Assembly: GCA_031841125.1 (NCBI GenBank)
Contig: CM063112.1
Coordinates: 17,882,603-17,946,602, forward strand
DNA length: 64,000 bases
Direction of reading: 5' to 3'
DNA from: Acanthococcus lagerstroemiae
Lineage: Eukaryota > Arthropoda > Insecta > Hemiptera > Eriococcidae
Of the stretch, positions 1-12,279 are shown one piece after another. The stretch's first letter is position 1. Every line of letters begins with the position of its first letter. The translations under genes and the position numbers were made by a program. The notes beneath the pieces were generated by a model. The model searched no databases. It was not told where the DNA came from and was given only the letters and a program-made list of their open reading frames with translations.

Positions 1-447
1 ACAGCAGAATGATATATCCTAGAATTTCCTCCAACACAGAGCATGTAAAGAACTTCCTCCTAGAGGGGGCATGTAGAGAATGTCCATGAGGGACTTCCTT
101 CCGTAAACATACCACTGCTGGTGTTAATTCGCGGGCGAGCATTCCCTATTATTCGCTATAAAAACTAAGGCAAATGCTTGAAAAAGTATCCCTGTAACTC
201 TAATAAATACAAAATAACTGATTTTCACTCACCGTATCGAAATTCAGTTCGCTCAGCTTCATGGACGCTTTTTTTTTCCAACGAAACGCATAACTAAACT
301 TCAAACACGATAAAGGATAGGATATTTCTTATCAGTTTGGCTTAAAGGATGTATGCACGCTCAATGAGGTTTACTTCCGCTCTACATAGAGAGCGCTCAT
401 GTACGAAGCTTACTTCATGCTGCACGCTGATCCCAAATATTTATTGG

Positions 448-482
448 CACTGATGTCGCCGACTCGAATGTAAATCTACCAT
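448..482 (-). repeat. Single arm of the 37.8-kb hairpin element
   Basis: The segment with GATGTCGCCGACTCGAATG followed by TAAATCTACC matches the right arm of the inverted-repeat element at 37819-37926 (GACATGTCACCGACTTGAAT, then GTAAATCCACC). Only one arm is present, so this looks like a truncated copy of the same short dispersed hairpin element. Confidence 0.5.
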
Positions 483-1352
483 GTTCCAACAAGCAACAAC
501 TGACACTTTTCTCTAAAAAATAGAGCACACTTGCATAAAAATTGAACACAATAAAAGCTGGTGAATCCAAATTGTCTAATCTGGAAAGTCACTGAACGCT
601 AAAATATAACTGTGACTATTGAGAGTTATTAGGGTATAATATACCTATATAATTTCCTTCAATAAGATAATCTGAGTTAAAGGGACCCGACTAGGATTAC
701 TGAAATCAGGAACACGGCGGCAACTTTTTATGCTTCACAATTTTTCCAAATAACTTGTGAATGTGAATTATCAACAATCAACTCTGTAATGTGAAATGAA
801 GAAGCAATTATTCTCAAAATAGCCACAAAAAACAGACCCAAAGCTTGGATAGTTTAGTCCATTTTTTCTATGCTACTTTGAATACCTGGTACAGCGTGTA
901 ACAGAGGATATGGGAAGTCTTCCTTATATAATTATGTTGATTATCAAAACTAGCTTTAGTTGGAAAGGTTGGAAAATATCAAACCAAGAGGCAACAGTGG
1001 ACAAAATTAGTACTGTGTAGTTGGAAAAACTGGATCACCTCTCTTCCTAACAAAGTTACTCTATAAAATTTGGCGCGGTATTCCAGGATAGAAGGTGCCA
1101 TAGAAGCCACTGAAATGAACTGCCTGTTCCAGAAATTCCATGCATGTACTATTACACTACAAAATTGACGTAAAAATTTGTCATTCAATGGTATGTTACT
1201 GTGATTGGAACAGGATGCAATGTAAGCATGGGCATTTTCAAAAATATCCTAAAAAATTACAGGGAAAAAAGGCAAGGGAATTTATTGGATAATACTGAGC
1301 AAAAATGGGCTACTTCAAGAGGATATTTTCATGAATAGACCACGTTGAACAT

Positions 1353-1452
1353 TTGGACGCGGTTAAGCAAAAAGGACTCAAGTGACATTTGTTAGCAAAA
1401 TAAGTAACTAGTATCGTTGGAAAGAGCGTAAAAAGTAGAACGTTTCAAAATG
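1353..1452 (+). repeat. MITE family A, truncated copy
   Basis: It begins with TTGGACGCGGTTAAGCAAAA, the terminal motif of the ~260-bp element at 45845-46106. It then runs directly into the subterminal block containing TCGTTGGAAAGAGCGTAAAA, so the centre of the element is missing. Related copies are at 8805, 10626, 45845 and 63197. Confidence 0.55.
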
Positions 1453-2655
1453 CTTTCAATGTTTTTTTTCTAATATCTTGTTATCAGTTCCAATTTTACC
1501 AGCAGTACCTTGGACACTTTGTTTTCCCTATATGTAGCAAAACTAACTATTTTGGATTTGCCTTCAAATCGCAGTGGCCCGACAATAATGGTTTTATGTT
1601 AACTATCTTGATGATAATAAGTAAATTCATGAGTATAAAATAAACCCAAAAAGCAGAAGGGGGTTTACAGTTTATAAATTCAGCATTAAGAATGGGAGAA
1701 CTGCTTGATCAGCTTCAGATTAAGGTTATGAAATGATTGTTGCTTGTATGAAAGTTCATCCATTCAAATTATAAGGTTTCAAAAGGTAAAGGCTCATCTC
1801 ATAATGTTGTAAAATTAACAGCACCTACTAAGCCTGTATTGCTGGAGCTCAAAAGTACCATGTAGCTCACCTTTATTCAGGAAGTATGAAAACTAATTGG
1901 CACAACAGAAAAAACAAATCTCCAAAAATGTCTTGCAGATTCTTGGCAGAACACTCAGCTCTACAATGCTTTCCCAATATGATGAGGAAGTTGAAATAAG
2001 TTTTATCAGGGTTATTGTAGTTGCATGTGTTTGTTATACTGATTGCTATTCATTCATCAACAAATATTTTTTTCATTTGCTGGGCAATGAATGAGTCAAC
2101 TAAAATACTTATGGGTTGATGGGCGCCTACTTGGGCTTGTTGCTGTGGTAAGAAATACATATACTTAGGTACCTAATTCTTAATACCAATAGTTTCAGTC
2201 TTTCAATAGTCAGCAAAAAAAGATTATTGATAGTATTGAAATGGTTTCAGATTGACTGTCTTCAGTACTTACAATCTTTCATTATTATTTTAAAACGACA
2301 CTCTAATGATGGGCTAGTGTTAAAACTTCTCAACAAAGGGTGTGTATGATTGCAATATGTCAATGGTAAATCTTATCAATAGGTTTTTTTCACACAATGG
2401 ATATAATTGTCAGAGTCCCCTGCTACCTGCTGGGCTGATACTGGTTGGTTCTTGGAGGTAATTGGAAGCTAGGAAATCCAAATATTATCGAATTTTCAAA
2501 ATAACTATCACTTTTTTCCAACAGTTTCATTCTACACTACCAGTATATTAATAGTACCGAAATTCCAAAATATTTTGGTACCTATTACCATAGTATTATT
2601 AGTATTCGTCGCATCAGTAGATTATACACAGAGTACTTGGAAAACAGTGACAATT

Positions 2656-3182
2656 TTATTGTTCTGGAGTAAAAGCTATCTGGTGTCATCTTGCAGAAGT
2701 CGCCTATCTAATATAGAGCAGGAAATGGTAATAACACTCTGGGAGAGTTTGTAGTTTGTGCTCTCACCTGGCGTTTGTGGGCAACTTTTGAGTACAATGT
2801 ATGAACATTTACAAATATAAGAAACTGGTATACCTATTTGTGGCAAGTGACATCTCGCATTCAGGTTCTCATTTGCATTTGTGTGCAATATATGAACGCG
2901 CGCAGATACAACAAAATCAACATATCCCTACTCATGCATCCTCTACTAGTATGTCAGTTTCTTATGTCCAGACACGTTCATATCTTTTACACAAATGCAA
3001 ACATGAATCCTGGTGACAAACTGTCCTACCACTTATACATCCCTTCCTTATCTACACGCATTCATAAGTTGCACACGAATGCAAATAATATAAACCTGAG
3101 TACGATTTCAGGGTTGTTCCCAGAGTGTTTACACTTGGCGCAGTCACCTTATCAGGTAGCTTTTACACGAGAACAGTACCAT
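2656..3182. repeat. Imperfect foldback (long inverted repeat) element
   Basis: The left end (TGTTCTGGAGTAAAAGCTAT) and the reverse complement of the right end (TGTTCTCGTGTAAAAGCTAC) match. The arms also share AACACTCTGGGA about 65-70 bases further in. A motif with TTTGCATTTGTGTGCAA followed by a TATGAACGCG-like stretch recurs inside, forward near 2870 and in reverse near 2995 and 3075. The whole unit is a ~527-bp foldback. The open frames across it (for example 2838-3185) are by-products of the repeat and are not called genes. Confidence 0.5.
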
Positions 3183-6100
3183 TAGTCCCAGCTTTAATCA
3201 AGTACCCTTGCCTACTTAATACAATGAAACAATTTTCGTATACTTAATTTCAGTTTCGAACTGTCTGGTCAATATTCTCGAGCTTTGTAATTCTACATAA
3301 TATCAAACTTTCTCGATCCACACATCTACATCAGAATTTTATAATCTTCCACTACAGGAACTGAATTTCCAAAACCATTAGCTCAACCGATTTTGTATTT
3401 TGAACCGGTATCCTTCCTCTCATAACCAACAGCTTTCAATGGCGACCATTTTTCCAATGAACGTCTTCAACCAGAACCACTCATATTCCTCGGCGATGAA
3501 TTTGTAAATAATCACCAGTGCCTTCCACAAAACTGTATAACCTATTGTAGCTGATGAGTCCAGATCACTTTGTTTTTAAACGTAGATCAGTTCCTGTAAC
3601 GTACAGTATTAACTCCTCAGCATTGAGATGCTTCTTCGCTTTAATGTGTTTCTCTAGGTGTGTTGAGTATCACAACCACCGTCGGCTATATGGTAAGTTT
3701 GAAACATATCTGTACTTCTTTCTCTCTATTTCTTTTCATTATTTAAAATTTAGTAGTGAATTTGAACGAACCGCGACCAAGACCGTTAAGTCAACAACTT
3801 TTTTTTCCAATTCGCGTTTCTTTTTTCTTGTTTGGCGAATTTTTGAATCCACGAAACCTCGAGACGGTCTTTTTCTCTTATATGTAATCGACGTGTGACG
3901 ACAGAGTGAATAGGTAGAGTAACGCTGACTGTTTTTGCTGTTGCCAGTTCACAGCTTTTGGATACTTCTTCACGCTTTGCATTACCATATAGTCTTTATC
4001 CATTTTTTTCTTTGCTTCTATGCAATTGACATGCGGTTTAGGCCATTGGGTTGAAGACATCTATAAGAAGAATCTGACACTAATGTACAGATACTGGCAT
4101 TCGCTCTCAACCCTCGTGATTGATGCGGATTCTCTCCCAGTCTACGGCTAAAGCTCTGGTGAGCCCAACTGGGCCGATATTTCATCTGCGATGTTTGCCG
4201 GTTTACTGTAGAGACGACATACTTGGAACTAGTTTTAATTATGAAATGATTTTTCCTCTCATATTGATCATTTTCGCATTTTCAATTCCTGGTCTCGATC
4301 TCTGAATGAAATTCGATAACTCGTACGACTTCATTGATACCATTTTTAGGATGGAGCTGAATTCATGTAGCATGTTCGCTTTCAGCAAACGTAGGTCGGC
4401 TTTGGTGTTCATCGGTAAAATTGCTTTAATACAAATTGCGCAGTATCAAGATGGACGCAAGTTGTGCGCCGCTTTTTCTGTCAACCAGTGCATGCCGTTT
4501 TGTGTGACTTTATTTTGTGAATTTTCTATTGGATTGTACTAACAAAATGGTGGGAGTAACGGCCGTGTTACTCACCGCTACTAATTATAAGATTAATCGA
4601 GTACACTTCATATAGTATTATTCGAAGGGTCATTAACGTCTGGTCGAGACTGGTGCAACTCCGCTCGTGTGTAGAGTGCCTGAGCATCTACTACCCATTT
4701 TGACTGAGTCCGAGGTCACACAGTTGCAAGTGAAAGCATACCCTCATCTGACCCATTTTCGTTACTTTCACATGAGAGAATTGCCAACCAAAGGGTCCCA
4801 AGGTTTTGGTTACTAGCACTGTCTAATTTGGCCCTACTGAAAAAATGAACTTAGCGGCTACACTTTGATTCACCCTGCGTACCTGAGTGGAAATGTTTGT
4901 TTACCACTACATTAATCTCTATTACTTCAAAATTTAGCTTTATTTTATTAGAACAAATGCAAACAAAGTTAACCAATAAGATGCAAAAAGCACAATTTAC
5001 ACGAGTGGACGAACATTAACCAGTCTACCCCAACAGGAATATTGACGCATGTGCGGCAAAGCGTCCAGGAAAAGAAACCTAAGGCTATGAAAAAGTGGAT
5101 TCTTATTCTAGAATTTGGGCACGTGGATATATGCCGAAATTCCAAGTTAGGGTAGTAGTCCCACTTATTACACATGGGACACCTAAACATATCTTAATGA
5201 CCACGAGGATATTACATATATCGTGCCCGCGGCGTAGGTGTAAAATAACAGAGAGGAAAAGGTCAGGCCTAATGAAGCAACTTCGTTGACAGGGGCAGGA
5301 ATAAACCTAAAATCTTTTTCAACTGGTCTCATTTCTTGTAATTGACAAGCAAAAAATAATCCTCGCCTTTTAAATTTTCTATCTAAAGCCATTTTTATAC
5401 ATTTTGAGCGACCCTCTTCGGTTAGTACGCCCCCTGGTGAGGATAAAAAATGCAGAATGGGAAATGAAACCAATTCTTAAGCAGAGTAAAAAAAATCTGA
5501 AATCTAGAAATCAATGCCATTTAGAGGATCCTAGGGAACAGAGTATATCCTCACACCTACACTGCTGGATAATATTTACTTCAAAATGAAGTGTAACTCG
5601 ATTAGTTAGTTTAGTATACACATAATACATAAGTTGAATATATTGCAGACTGCCTGAGTGCATACGATACTGATTTCCATGCCATACCGGAAGTTCAATG
5701 TGTAGGCATTTCCTACAACTTATCCAAAATGTGCAAAAACCATTCTGATAACAATGAATTACAAACAACACCCCTAAAAATTGGACTCTCATTCCATAAT
5801 TGAGATGGCCAGTTTTAAAACCAAACATAAACCTAATGATGCTCAAAAGGTTGAAATTCTGAAAGTCGACGAGTACTGTAACACAAGAAGAAGTTTATAT
5901 TTTGGATGTTGGGTATTTGGGATAGACCATAGGGGGCGGGCTAAAAATCTGTATAGGAGCCTCATTTTCGACAAAGAATTCTGAAATTGGTCACCCTTCC
6001 AGCCTTATACATCTCTATAAATTGAAGAATTACTTCTGGAATTAAATTCAGTGTGATTTTCAAAGCTTGACTACTGAATATTAAAAAAGTACACCGTGGT

Positions 6101-7874
6101 TACTATGTTTCCGGCTATCTCATTCTTAATTGAAAATCGCACTACAAATAGAGAGGTCTAAGTGTAAGCAGTAACCAAATGACATTCTGGTTAAAATAGA
6201 AACAGTCATCATTATTTCTATGGACTATTCAAATCAAAATGTCAATCAGCTATTTCATGCCCTCGGTCATCCAATTGCAATGAGATAGTTCTCCTGATCT
6301 AAACTAGGTAGTGATCACCAAATCAGAGAAAAATGAAATTCACCTATATCAAATTAAAATTCGTCTTGGAAAAAAACCTACATCTTCATCAAAATTTTGC
6401 CAATAGCCCTTGAAATGGGGCCGTGTGTATCGTATGAACTGGGTAGGTGGCACAACGAAAGATGCTCTGCTGCAAATACTTAATTTCCCCATTAACTAAG
6501 TATTGCGGGAATCTTGCAAATGAGTTACATATACCTATCTATTATCTTTTAGTGACCAAAGGCAACCAGTTGGAAACCTAAAATTATAAGGGTGGAAGAT
6601 GTCTCCCAATCATTACAAAGATCTCATCACTTGTAAAAGCCTCCTATGTTAATCATAACAGGAATGGGCAAGATACCTGGAATCTATCAGACTGATACAT
6701 ATTAATTCTACTTTTTGATAACGGTCTGATATCACTGAGGTGTCTCCATTGAATATCCAGGTAGTATGATACTGATACAAATTTGCGATGATTAGGGTAT
6801 CGTGTGAGTTTCATGAATACAAATACTAGGATACAGTGGTGGATCCCGAAAGTAAAGAAGGGGTGGCCAAGACTTCATTGTCCAAATTCAAGAATGGTTT
6901 GGCTTTGTTCTACTGGTTTAGAGAACATGATTGGTCAGTCTGAACAGAAAATAGGGTGAAATTAGCTTTTCTTCAATACTTCTTGCAATACTTTCTATAT
7001 TATCTGATGTAAACTTAAACCCTGAAGAGAGGCCATGCCCCTTGTGACCTGTTCCAATATGCCAATGTTAGGTTATTCATTTTCTGATGACTAGTTGAGT
7101 ATGTGTAAATAAATGTGTACAAGGGGGAACTACATAGCGTAATGAATACCTACAGTAACTACAGCATCCCAGCATCCCATCTAGCCCAAAAAAGTAAAAT
7201 TGTGCAATATCAGATATTTACATGATACCTTACTGTCAGTAAATTAGTACATATCGGGAATGTATCTCTGCCAATTATCCAGGTGATACATTCTTTATAA
7301 AAGTTTCCAGACACTATAAGACATCATGTAATAGTTTTATCAACAGTTTCATGTCTAGTGTAAATATACCAATAGGTATCTAAACATATTCAACGGTTCC
7401 AAACAGTAAGCAACCGCAGTTCTATTTCTGTAACACTTACCAAACCATAAACTTAATATGTAAATTGTTAATGCGAAATCATGCGTAATGGTTAAAACAA
7501 AATAGGTCATACAAATTAAGACGTTACCACAAAATAACGTTACTTATTTTTGGTCTACTGTTACAATAGTTTTTATTCAAAATTATGGGTACCCAATGAA
7601 TAGATATTCATCAAATTGAGATTATCAGCTTATTAAATTACTTACAGTTTTGTTAGAGCTGTGATGATTCAAAATGAATTGATAAGGTAAATATACCTGT
7701 ACTAAGCACTATTTGGGCCTAGCAACGTGGAAGTAGAATATGGGAGAAAAATAACATTAGCTCATTGATTAATTCACTTTGATCCCACTTTTATCAATAA
7801 TAGTAAGCTAAGAGTGGAGCATGCCGTATACATTTCCGATGGTTGCCAGCAGTTTTGATAGCCCTTCGATCTTT
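3183..7874. other. Non-coding stretch, no feature recognised
   Basis: This is AT-rich sequence with scattered frames under 115 codons on both strands, none resembling a known family and none joined by convincing splice sites. No repeat longer than a few tens of bases was seen. Confidence 0.55.
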
Positions 7875-9510
7875 CTTAATACACAGTTGATATGAAAATC
7901 TACACTCTTTTATTGAGATCCAAAATCCACAACATTGCGATCAAATCTCATAGAGAATTCTATATGCAAGTTGAGTTACTATATGTCAACATCAACACAG
8001 AAGTCTACATCAGAGTAGATGCAAAATTCAATTTAAAAATCAATGGTGACATAGTAACTTCACTTTTGTATGAACTCTACATCAAATTCAACAATAATGT
8101 CCAGTCAAAAAGACTTTGTGTTGACATCTGTCTCAACAGAAAGATACTGTACAACTGCATGGTTTCTACTAGGTCATTGTTATTTGAGAAATACAACTGT
8201 AATAATAGTTGATACTCAGAGAATAACAGTTAAAAACAATAAATCAAACAGCGAACTATTACTCACTTCTTTTTGAACAACTGGCATCAAGCAACATCTG
8301 TCATTTCTTCAACACAATATTATGGTCAAACTTGATATTTAGAATTACTGATACCAAAGTTGAGTTATTATACTCAATTTCATGGAAAAGGCATCCACAT
8401 TATCAGTGAAAAAATGTAAATAAAATTCATAGAGCTCGGAAGACACATCCATGTGATCAGTGATAGCGCGCAGGTAGTTCATGTTTGCTTGATGTAGGGC
8501 CGTACAGCGCTAGTATTGACTACTCTTATCAGCGACCAAAAGGTGAAATTTTTGGCATACATAACAAAATTTTGGAATCCAGGTATAAAAATAGTCTTAG
8601 TTGAAAGAAAATTCTTTGTCCAAAAAATTCGTTCCTTTTTAAATACTTTGGAAACATCTCTTACTTTTCGAGATATTTCATAATGAGTATGTATATTAAT
8701 GGTGAAAATGTATAATTCACATTTTGTTACTTATCACGTTATCACTTCGACTCGACAGCGACGCGCTCTAGCGGATGTACGGCCCGAATATTAAACAATA
8801 TTAATTAGAGGCTGTTTAACAAAAGGGAACTAACCCACATTTGTAAACAAAATGAGTTGAGTATTAGTATTGTTGGGAAGAGCGTAAAACATAGAATTTT
8901 TAAAATTGGGCCCCCGATTCAAAAATGTGTACTCGCGTTGAAAAAAGCTTATCAATAACGCAATGCCATATAGTTTCTACATGGCTCTTGAACTTCAAAT
9001 CACGTATTCTCAAAAAGTGGATTTTACTAGTTGGCTCCCTTTTGCTGAACATCGTCCATATGGCATTGCGTTTACTGATAAGCTTTTTTCAACGTGAGTA
9101 CATATTTTTGAATCGGGGGCCCAATTTTGAAAATTCTACGTTTTACACTCTTTCCAACAATACTAATACCTAACTCATTTTGTTTACAAATGTTAGTTGG
9201 TTCCCTTTTGTTGAACAGCATCTAAATGTAAAGAACGCATGGATCGTGAATCAAAATGCTCATATACTTGAGACTGACAATTAATAACGTGGGTGCATTT
9301 TTCTTGAAACAGAGTATATTGTCAATAACGACTTTTGGATTGAATTTTGCATAGATTTCAGTATAGAAATCTACCCAAAAGTCAACGTCAGCATTGTAAT
9401 TGGACTTTAGTATGAAATTTGATCACAATGTTGTGTCCAAAAATAGATGCATTCTAAATATCGCGAAAAATATTGTCTTGTACCGATTTTTGTATCAACT
9501 GTATTTTAAG
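7875..9510. repeat. Large inverted-repeat element with nested MITE copies
   Basis: The outer ends mirror each other: CTTAATACACAGTTGATATG at 7875 and, reverse-complemented, CTTAAAATACAGTTGATACA ending at 9510. The similarity continues inward for about 150 bases: ACAACATTGCGATCAAATCT near 7931 mirrors ACAACATTGTGATCAAATTT near 9415-9434, and both arms contain GATGCAAAATTCAAT-like text. The element is about 1.64 kb. It has no recognisable transposase frame and is interrupted by the family A copies at 8805-9226. Confidence 0.5.
8805..9226. repeat. MITE family A: full copy plus inverted partial copy
   Basis: The first 257 bases or so (8805-9061) form a complete element, opening with GCTGTTTAACAAAAGGGAAC and closing with TTTTGCTGAACATCGTCCAT. 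It is followed at once by a partial copy in the opposite orientation (9057-9226). Together the two give a nearly perfect ~165-base inverted repeat containing GTTGAAAAAAGCTTATCA. The pair sits inside the larger foldback at 7875-9510. Confidence 0.65.
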
Positions 9511-9924
9511 GGTTAACAACTAGCCTGGTTAGCGGGTGTTCCTTCCTGTTATCTTACTGGAGGACAAGATTCCCAAGAATCACTGATAATTCTGTCGGGT
9601 CCCTTTACTTCTACTTCCTAGCCTTCCTTTTCTCGTTTTGATGTTAATTTGTACAATGGTGAATAACCGCTGTATTATTTGTTGGGTATAAAACTTTTGA
9701 ACGCTTTCAGTTCTTTTTTGGAGTGCATTGATGTTCTTGTAATGAGAAAGTCGTGGATGTTAACACTAGTAGTGACTGAAATTTTCTTCAAATTTTTTGA
9801 CAGTGTTATCGGATTTGAGATATATCTTTCTTATCCAGAAGAAAGGTAAATATATGAATCAATGTAATTACAGAAATTTTCTGTAAATATTTAGAGTAGA
9901 CATCAGGATACATCTTTTGCAGAC

Positions 9925-9995
9925 CAAGGCTGGCATTCCACTACAAGTGCGTGAGCCTTGTCGTACTTTGTTAGTGGAATACCAGCCCAGCTTTG
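9925..9995 (+). other. Perfect-looking hairpin, miRNA-precursor-like
   Basis: The left arm GGCTGGCATTCCACTA pairs with the right arm TAGTGGAATACCAGCC with one mismatch. Pairing continues inward (ACAAGTGCG against CGTACTTTGT, one bulged base) to a ~10-nt loop, giving a stem of about 26 bp in 71 nt. The size and shape fit a pre-miRNA, but the arms do not match an insect miRNA I recognise. A tiny MITE would look the same. No function is claimed. Confidence 0.35.
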
Positions 9996-10625
9996 TATTG
10001 TGAGACATTAACGTTAATACTGAACTATCAAGTTGTACAAACTACTCCCTGCAAAATTAACTTACAAATCTCTCTATATAAGAAACAGAAATTTAATTTC
10101 AAGAAGGGGCAAAACTATACCTTCATATTAGTTGAATGCAGCTAAATTATCAGTGCTTCTATCCTCCAGCGAGATAACAGTTCAGTTACACATAGGAAAT
10201 TACACTTTGATTCTTAAAACATACAAAGTGTTCTGAGAGCACAGTATAAATTCCCTGTGTGTCAATTAATCAATTTTACCAACTGATCCTAACTCTAATT
10301 TTGGCTTAGTGAGATTCATTGTATTCAAGGTTGGGGTACCTAAATGTTTAATACAATCAGTACTTTAATCATATATTAGACTTTAACTATTATACTTACA
10401 AACAGTAGTTGTGTCTTCAGTTAATTTAAAATAATTCATCACCTCTACAACAAACAAACGAAAATAGTGCACAGAAACTCATCACAAACATGCGACTACT
10501 GAATTTCCCCTTTTTGAAACAGGATCAACTCAAGAAATGACTTTTTCATTACATGCTTAAAAAGTGCCTTATTTGTGAAGTATAAAAAGTAAAACTTTGG
10601 AATCTCGGATGGTGTGCACAAACAA

Positions 10626-10840
10626 TTGGACGCTGTTTAACAAAAGGGAACTAACCAATAAAATCCGCTTTTTGAGCACACGTGATTCAAAGTTCAAGAG
10701 TCATGTAGAAACTATATGGCATTGCGTTTACTGATAAGCTTTTTTCAACGTGAGTACACATTTTTAAATCAGGGGCCTAATTAAAAAAAATTCTACGTTT
10801 TACGTTCTTTACGACGATACTAATAACTCATTTTGTATTA
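10626..10840 (+). repeat. MITE family A, copy lacking one end
   Basis: It starts TTGGACGCTGTTTAACAAAA and runs through the family centre (GCACACGTGATTCAAAGTTC, then the ATGGCATTGCG block) to ACTCATTTTGTATT. The distal terminal inverted repeat is missing. Orientation matches the 45845 copy. Confidence 0.6.
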
Positions 10841-11459
10841 CACATGCATCGAAACAACGGTTTAACTGTCTCATTTTGCAGATTGAAAGTTCACGTTATC
10901 ACGATAGATCGCAGCTGCGTTTGTAAATGCTACGGCACATGCGCAGAAGACTCTTTTCAGTCCTAGGACTTGTAAAAGGACTGAAAAAAGATGACGTCAC
11001 ATATTTTTCTTTCACAGATGTGTACAATCTAGGTACAATTAGCTGTTCGATGCATTTGTAATACAATAGTATATTACACTGCAAGGATTGAAAGCGAGCT
11101 TTATCACGCCGAGTGCGACTGTTAGCGGAGCGAGCCGAAGGCGAGTGAAGCTAGTCGTGCGGAGGCGTTGTTTTTAGAGGGTGGTGCCTTTTATATGTTT
11201 GGAAGGTTGCTTGTTTATACATTTACCTGTAATTACCAATCTTAAGAACTCGTTTGGGGTCCTTTCTTACAGTTCGATCCCCAGTAGGAGGTTTTTACAA
11301 GTGACTCCAGGGTAGGAAGTACTCTGTATCAATGTTCTATGGTTGGCTGCAGCAGAGCATCGTTGATTCGAGCATAAGCAGAATTTCAAAGAAGCATTAC
11401 TCGTGATATTTTAAAGTTGTTAATCACCAGAGAGACTGACGAATTCTTTTGCATTACAG

Positions 11460-11672
11460 ATTAGGGTGGTTAACGCCTTTCGTCAGGGCTTAGACGCGCG
11501 CTACGGCGAATCGCTGGCTGAGGTGCTGAGGAAGCAGACGTCGCTGAGTAAACGACTCTCACAAACGTCCTCCATCGATTACGTGGACAACGTGCACGAT
11601 TCAGAACTGATGATTCCAGAGCTAGATGTGGAGAGGTTGTCATCACACAGTCATACCGAAACGGCCGTATAA
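11460..11672 (+). CDS. PMCA: Plasma membrane Ca2+-transporting ATPase (PMCA), last coding exon
   Basis: PMCA is a P-type ATPase that exports Ca2+ across the plasma membrane and is activated by calmodulin binding to its C-terminal tail. After an acceptor (TTTTGCATTACAG) the exon encodes IRVVNAFRQGLDARYGES, then a Ser/Thr/basic stretch (RKQTSLSKRLSQTSS), and ends HTETAV-stop, 70 codons. IRVVNAFR is the start of the second half of the calmodulin-binding domain in animal PMCAs, and the exon boundary lies exactly where vertebrate PMCA genes splice alternatively (site C). The ETAV end fits a class I PDZ ligand, comparable to the ETSL/ETSV ends of vertebrate b-type variants. The exon is phase 0. The catalytic exons must lie upstream, outside the window or in short exons I could not find. 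The downstream tail of this family diverges fast, so identity rests on the first eight residues, the splice site and the PDZ end. Confidence 0.85.
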   Translation: MRVVNAFRQGLDARYGESLAEVLRKQTSLSKRLSQTSSIDYVDNVHDSELMIPELDVERLSSHSHTETAV

Positions 11673-11820
11673 TGTACATTCTTTTTCTGTTATCTCCTTC
11701 TAATTCGTATATACTTTCTTTCTCTCTCTCTCTTTTTGTTATTCTACACATTTTTTCCAGCCTCGTGCGCACTTTTCGCGTATATACGTCGAACGTATAA
11801 ATAAATTCGGGTTACGTAAG
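11673..11820 (+). promoter_or_regulatory. PMCA 3' UTR with candidate poly(A) signal
   Basis: Pyrimidine-rich sequence follows the stop codon and a canonical AATAAA lies at 11800-11805, about 130 bases after the stop. The AT-rich sequence continues to about 12.8 kb, so longer 3' UTR forms are possible; the end cannot be fixed from sequence. Confidence 0.45.
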
Positions 11821-12248
11821 CGTACACATAGACTTGCGCTAAGTCGTCGTCGGTAATCGGAGGTGAAAATCGACCAAATGTAGACGAATAACAAATTTCG
11901 TAGTGCCATTGATATAAAGTTTAAGCGTTTTTAATTAAAAGAAAAGAACAAAAAAAGTAAATTGGAAATCCGTAGGTAGGATATAGCCGAAGGAAACGTC
12001 GCGATCGTCACTCTAGATACTCTTCCTTGTATACTCGTTTTTCATTATTTTATCGACCTTTTTAACAGCCACAAAAAAGAGGTTCAAGTTTTTACTTAAT
12101 AGTTCGTAAATGTTAAGCGCAGGCATTTCTTATTTCTTACGAATTTCTGGTTCTTTTCCTACAAATATTTTAATTTTAACGTTACCTACCTACCGTTTAA
12201 CTATATCGTGTAATTTATTTTGTAAATACTGTAGAATTATATAGCGAC

Positions 12249-12279
12249 TTTCTCTCTCTCTCTCTCTCTCTCTCTCTTT
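12249..12279. repeat. (TC)n microsatellite
   Basis: About 15 uninterrupted TC dinucleotides lie in the AT-rich sequence downstream of the PMCA stop codon. Confidence 0.9.

Larger units (their letters stand above)
1..2655. other. Non-coding stretch, no exon recognised
   Basis: No reading frame here resembles a known protein, and the short open frames lack coding character. Two small repeat fragments lie inside and are listed separately: a hairpin-element arm near 452-480 and a MITE fragment at 1353-1452. It may be intron or flank of the PMCA gene whose last exon starts at 11460, but no earlier PMCA exon was found. Confidence 0.6.
9511..11459. other. Non-coding sequence upstream of PMCA last exon
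   Basis: No exon is recognised here. The stretch holds the hairpin at 9925-9995 and the MITE copy at 10626-10840. Its last part must be the intron before the PMCA exon: a pyrimidine-containing tract ending TTTTGCATTACAG supplies the acceptor at 11459. Confidence 0.55.

Noticed and set aside
11262..11295. GTTCGATCCCC resembling a tRNA T-loop (B box)
   Set aside because: No A box, acceptor stem or anticodon arm could be folded at the right distances.
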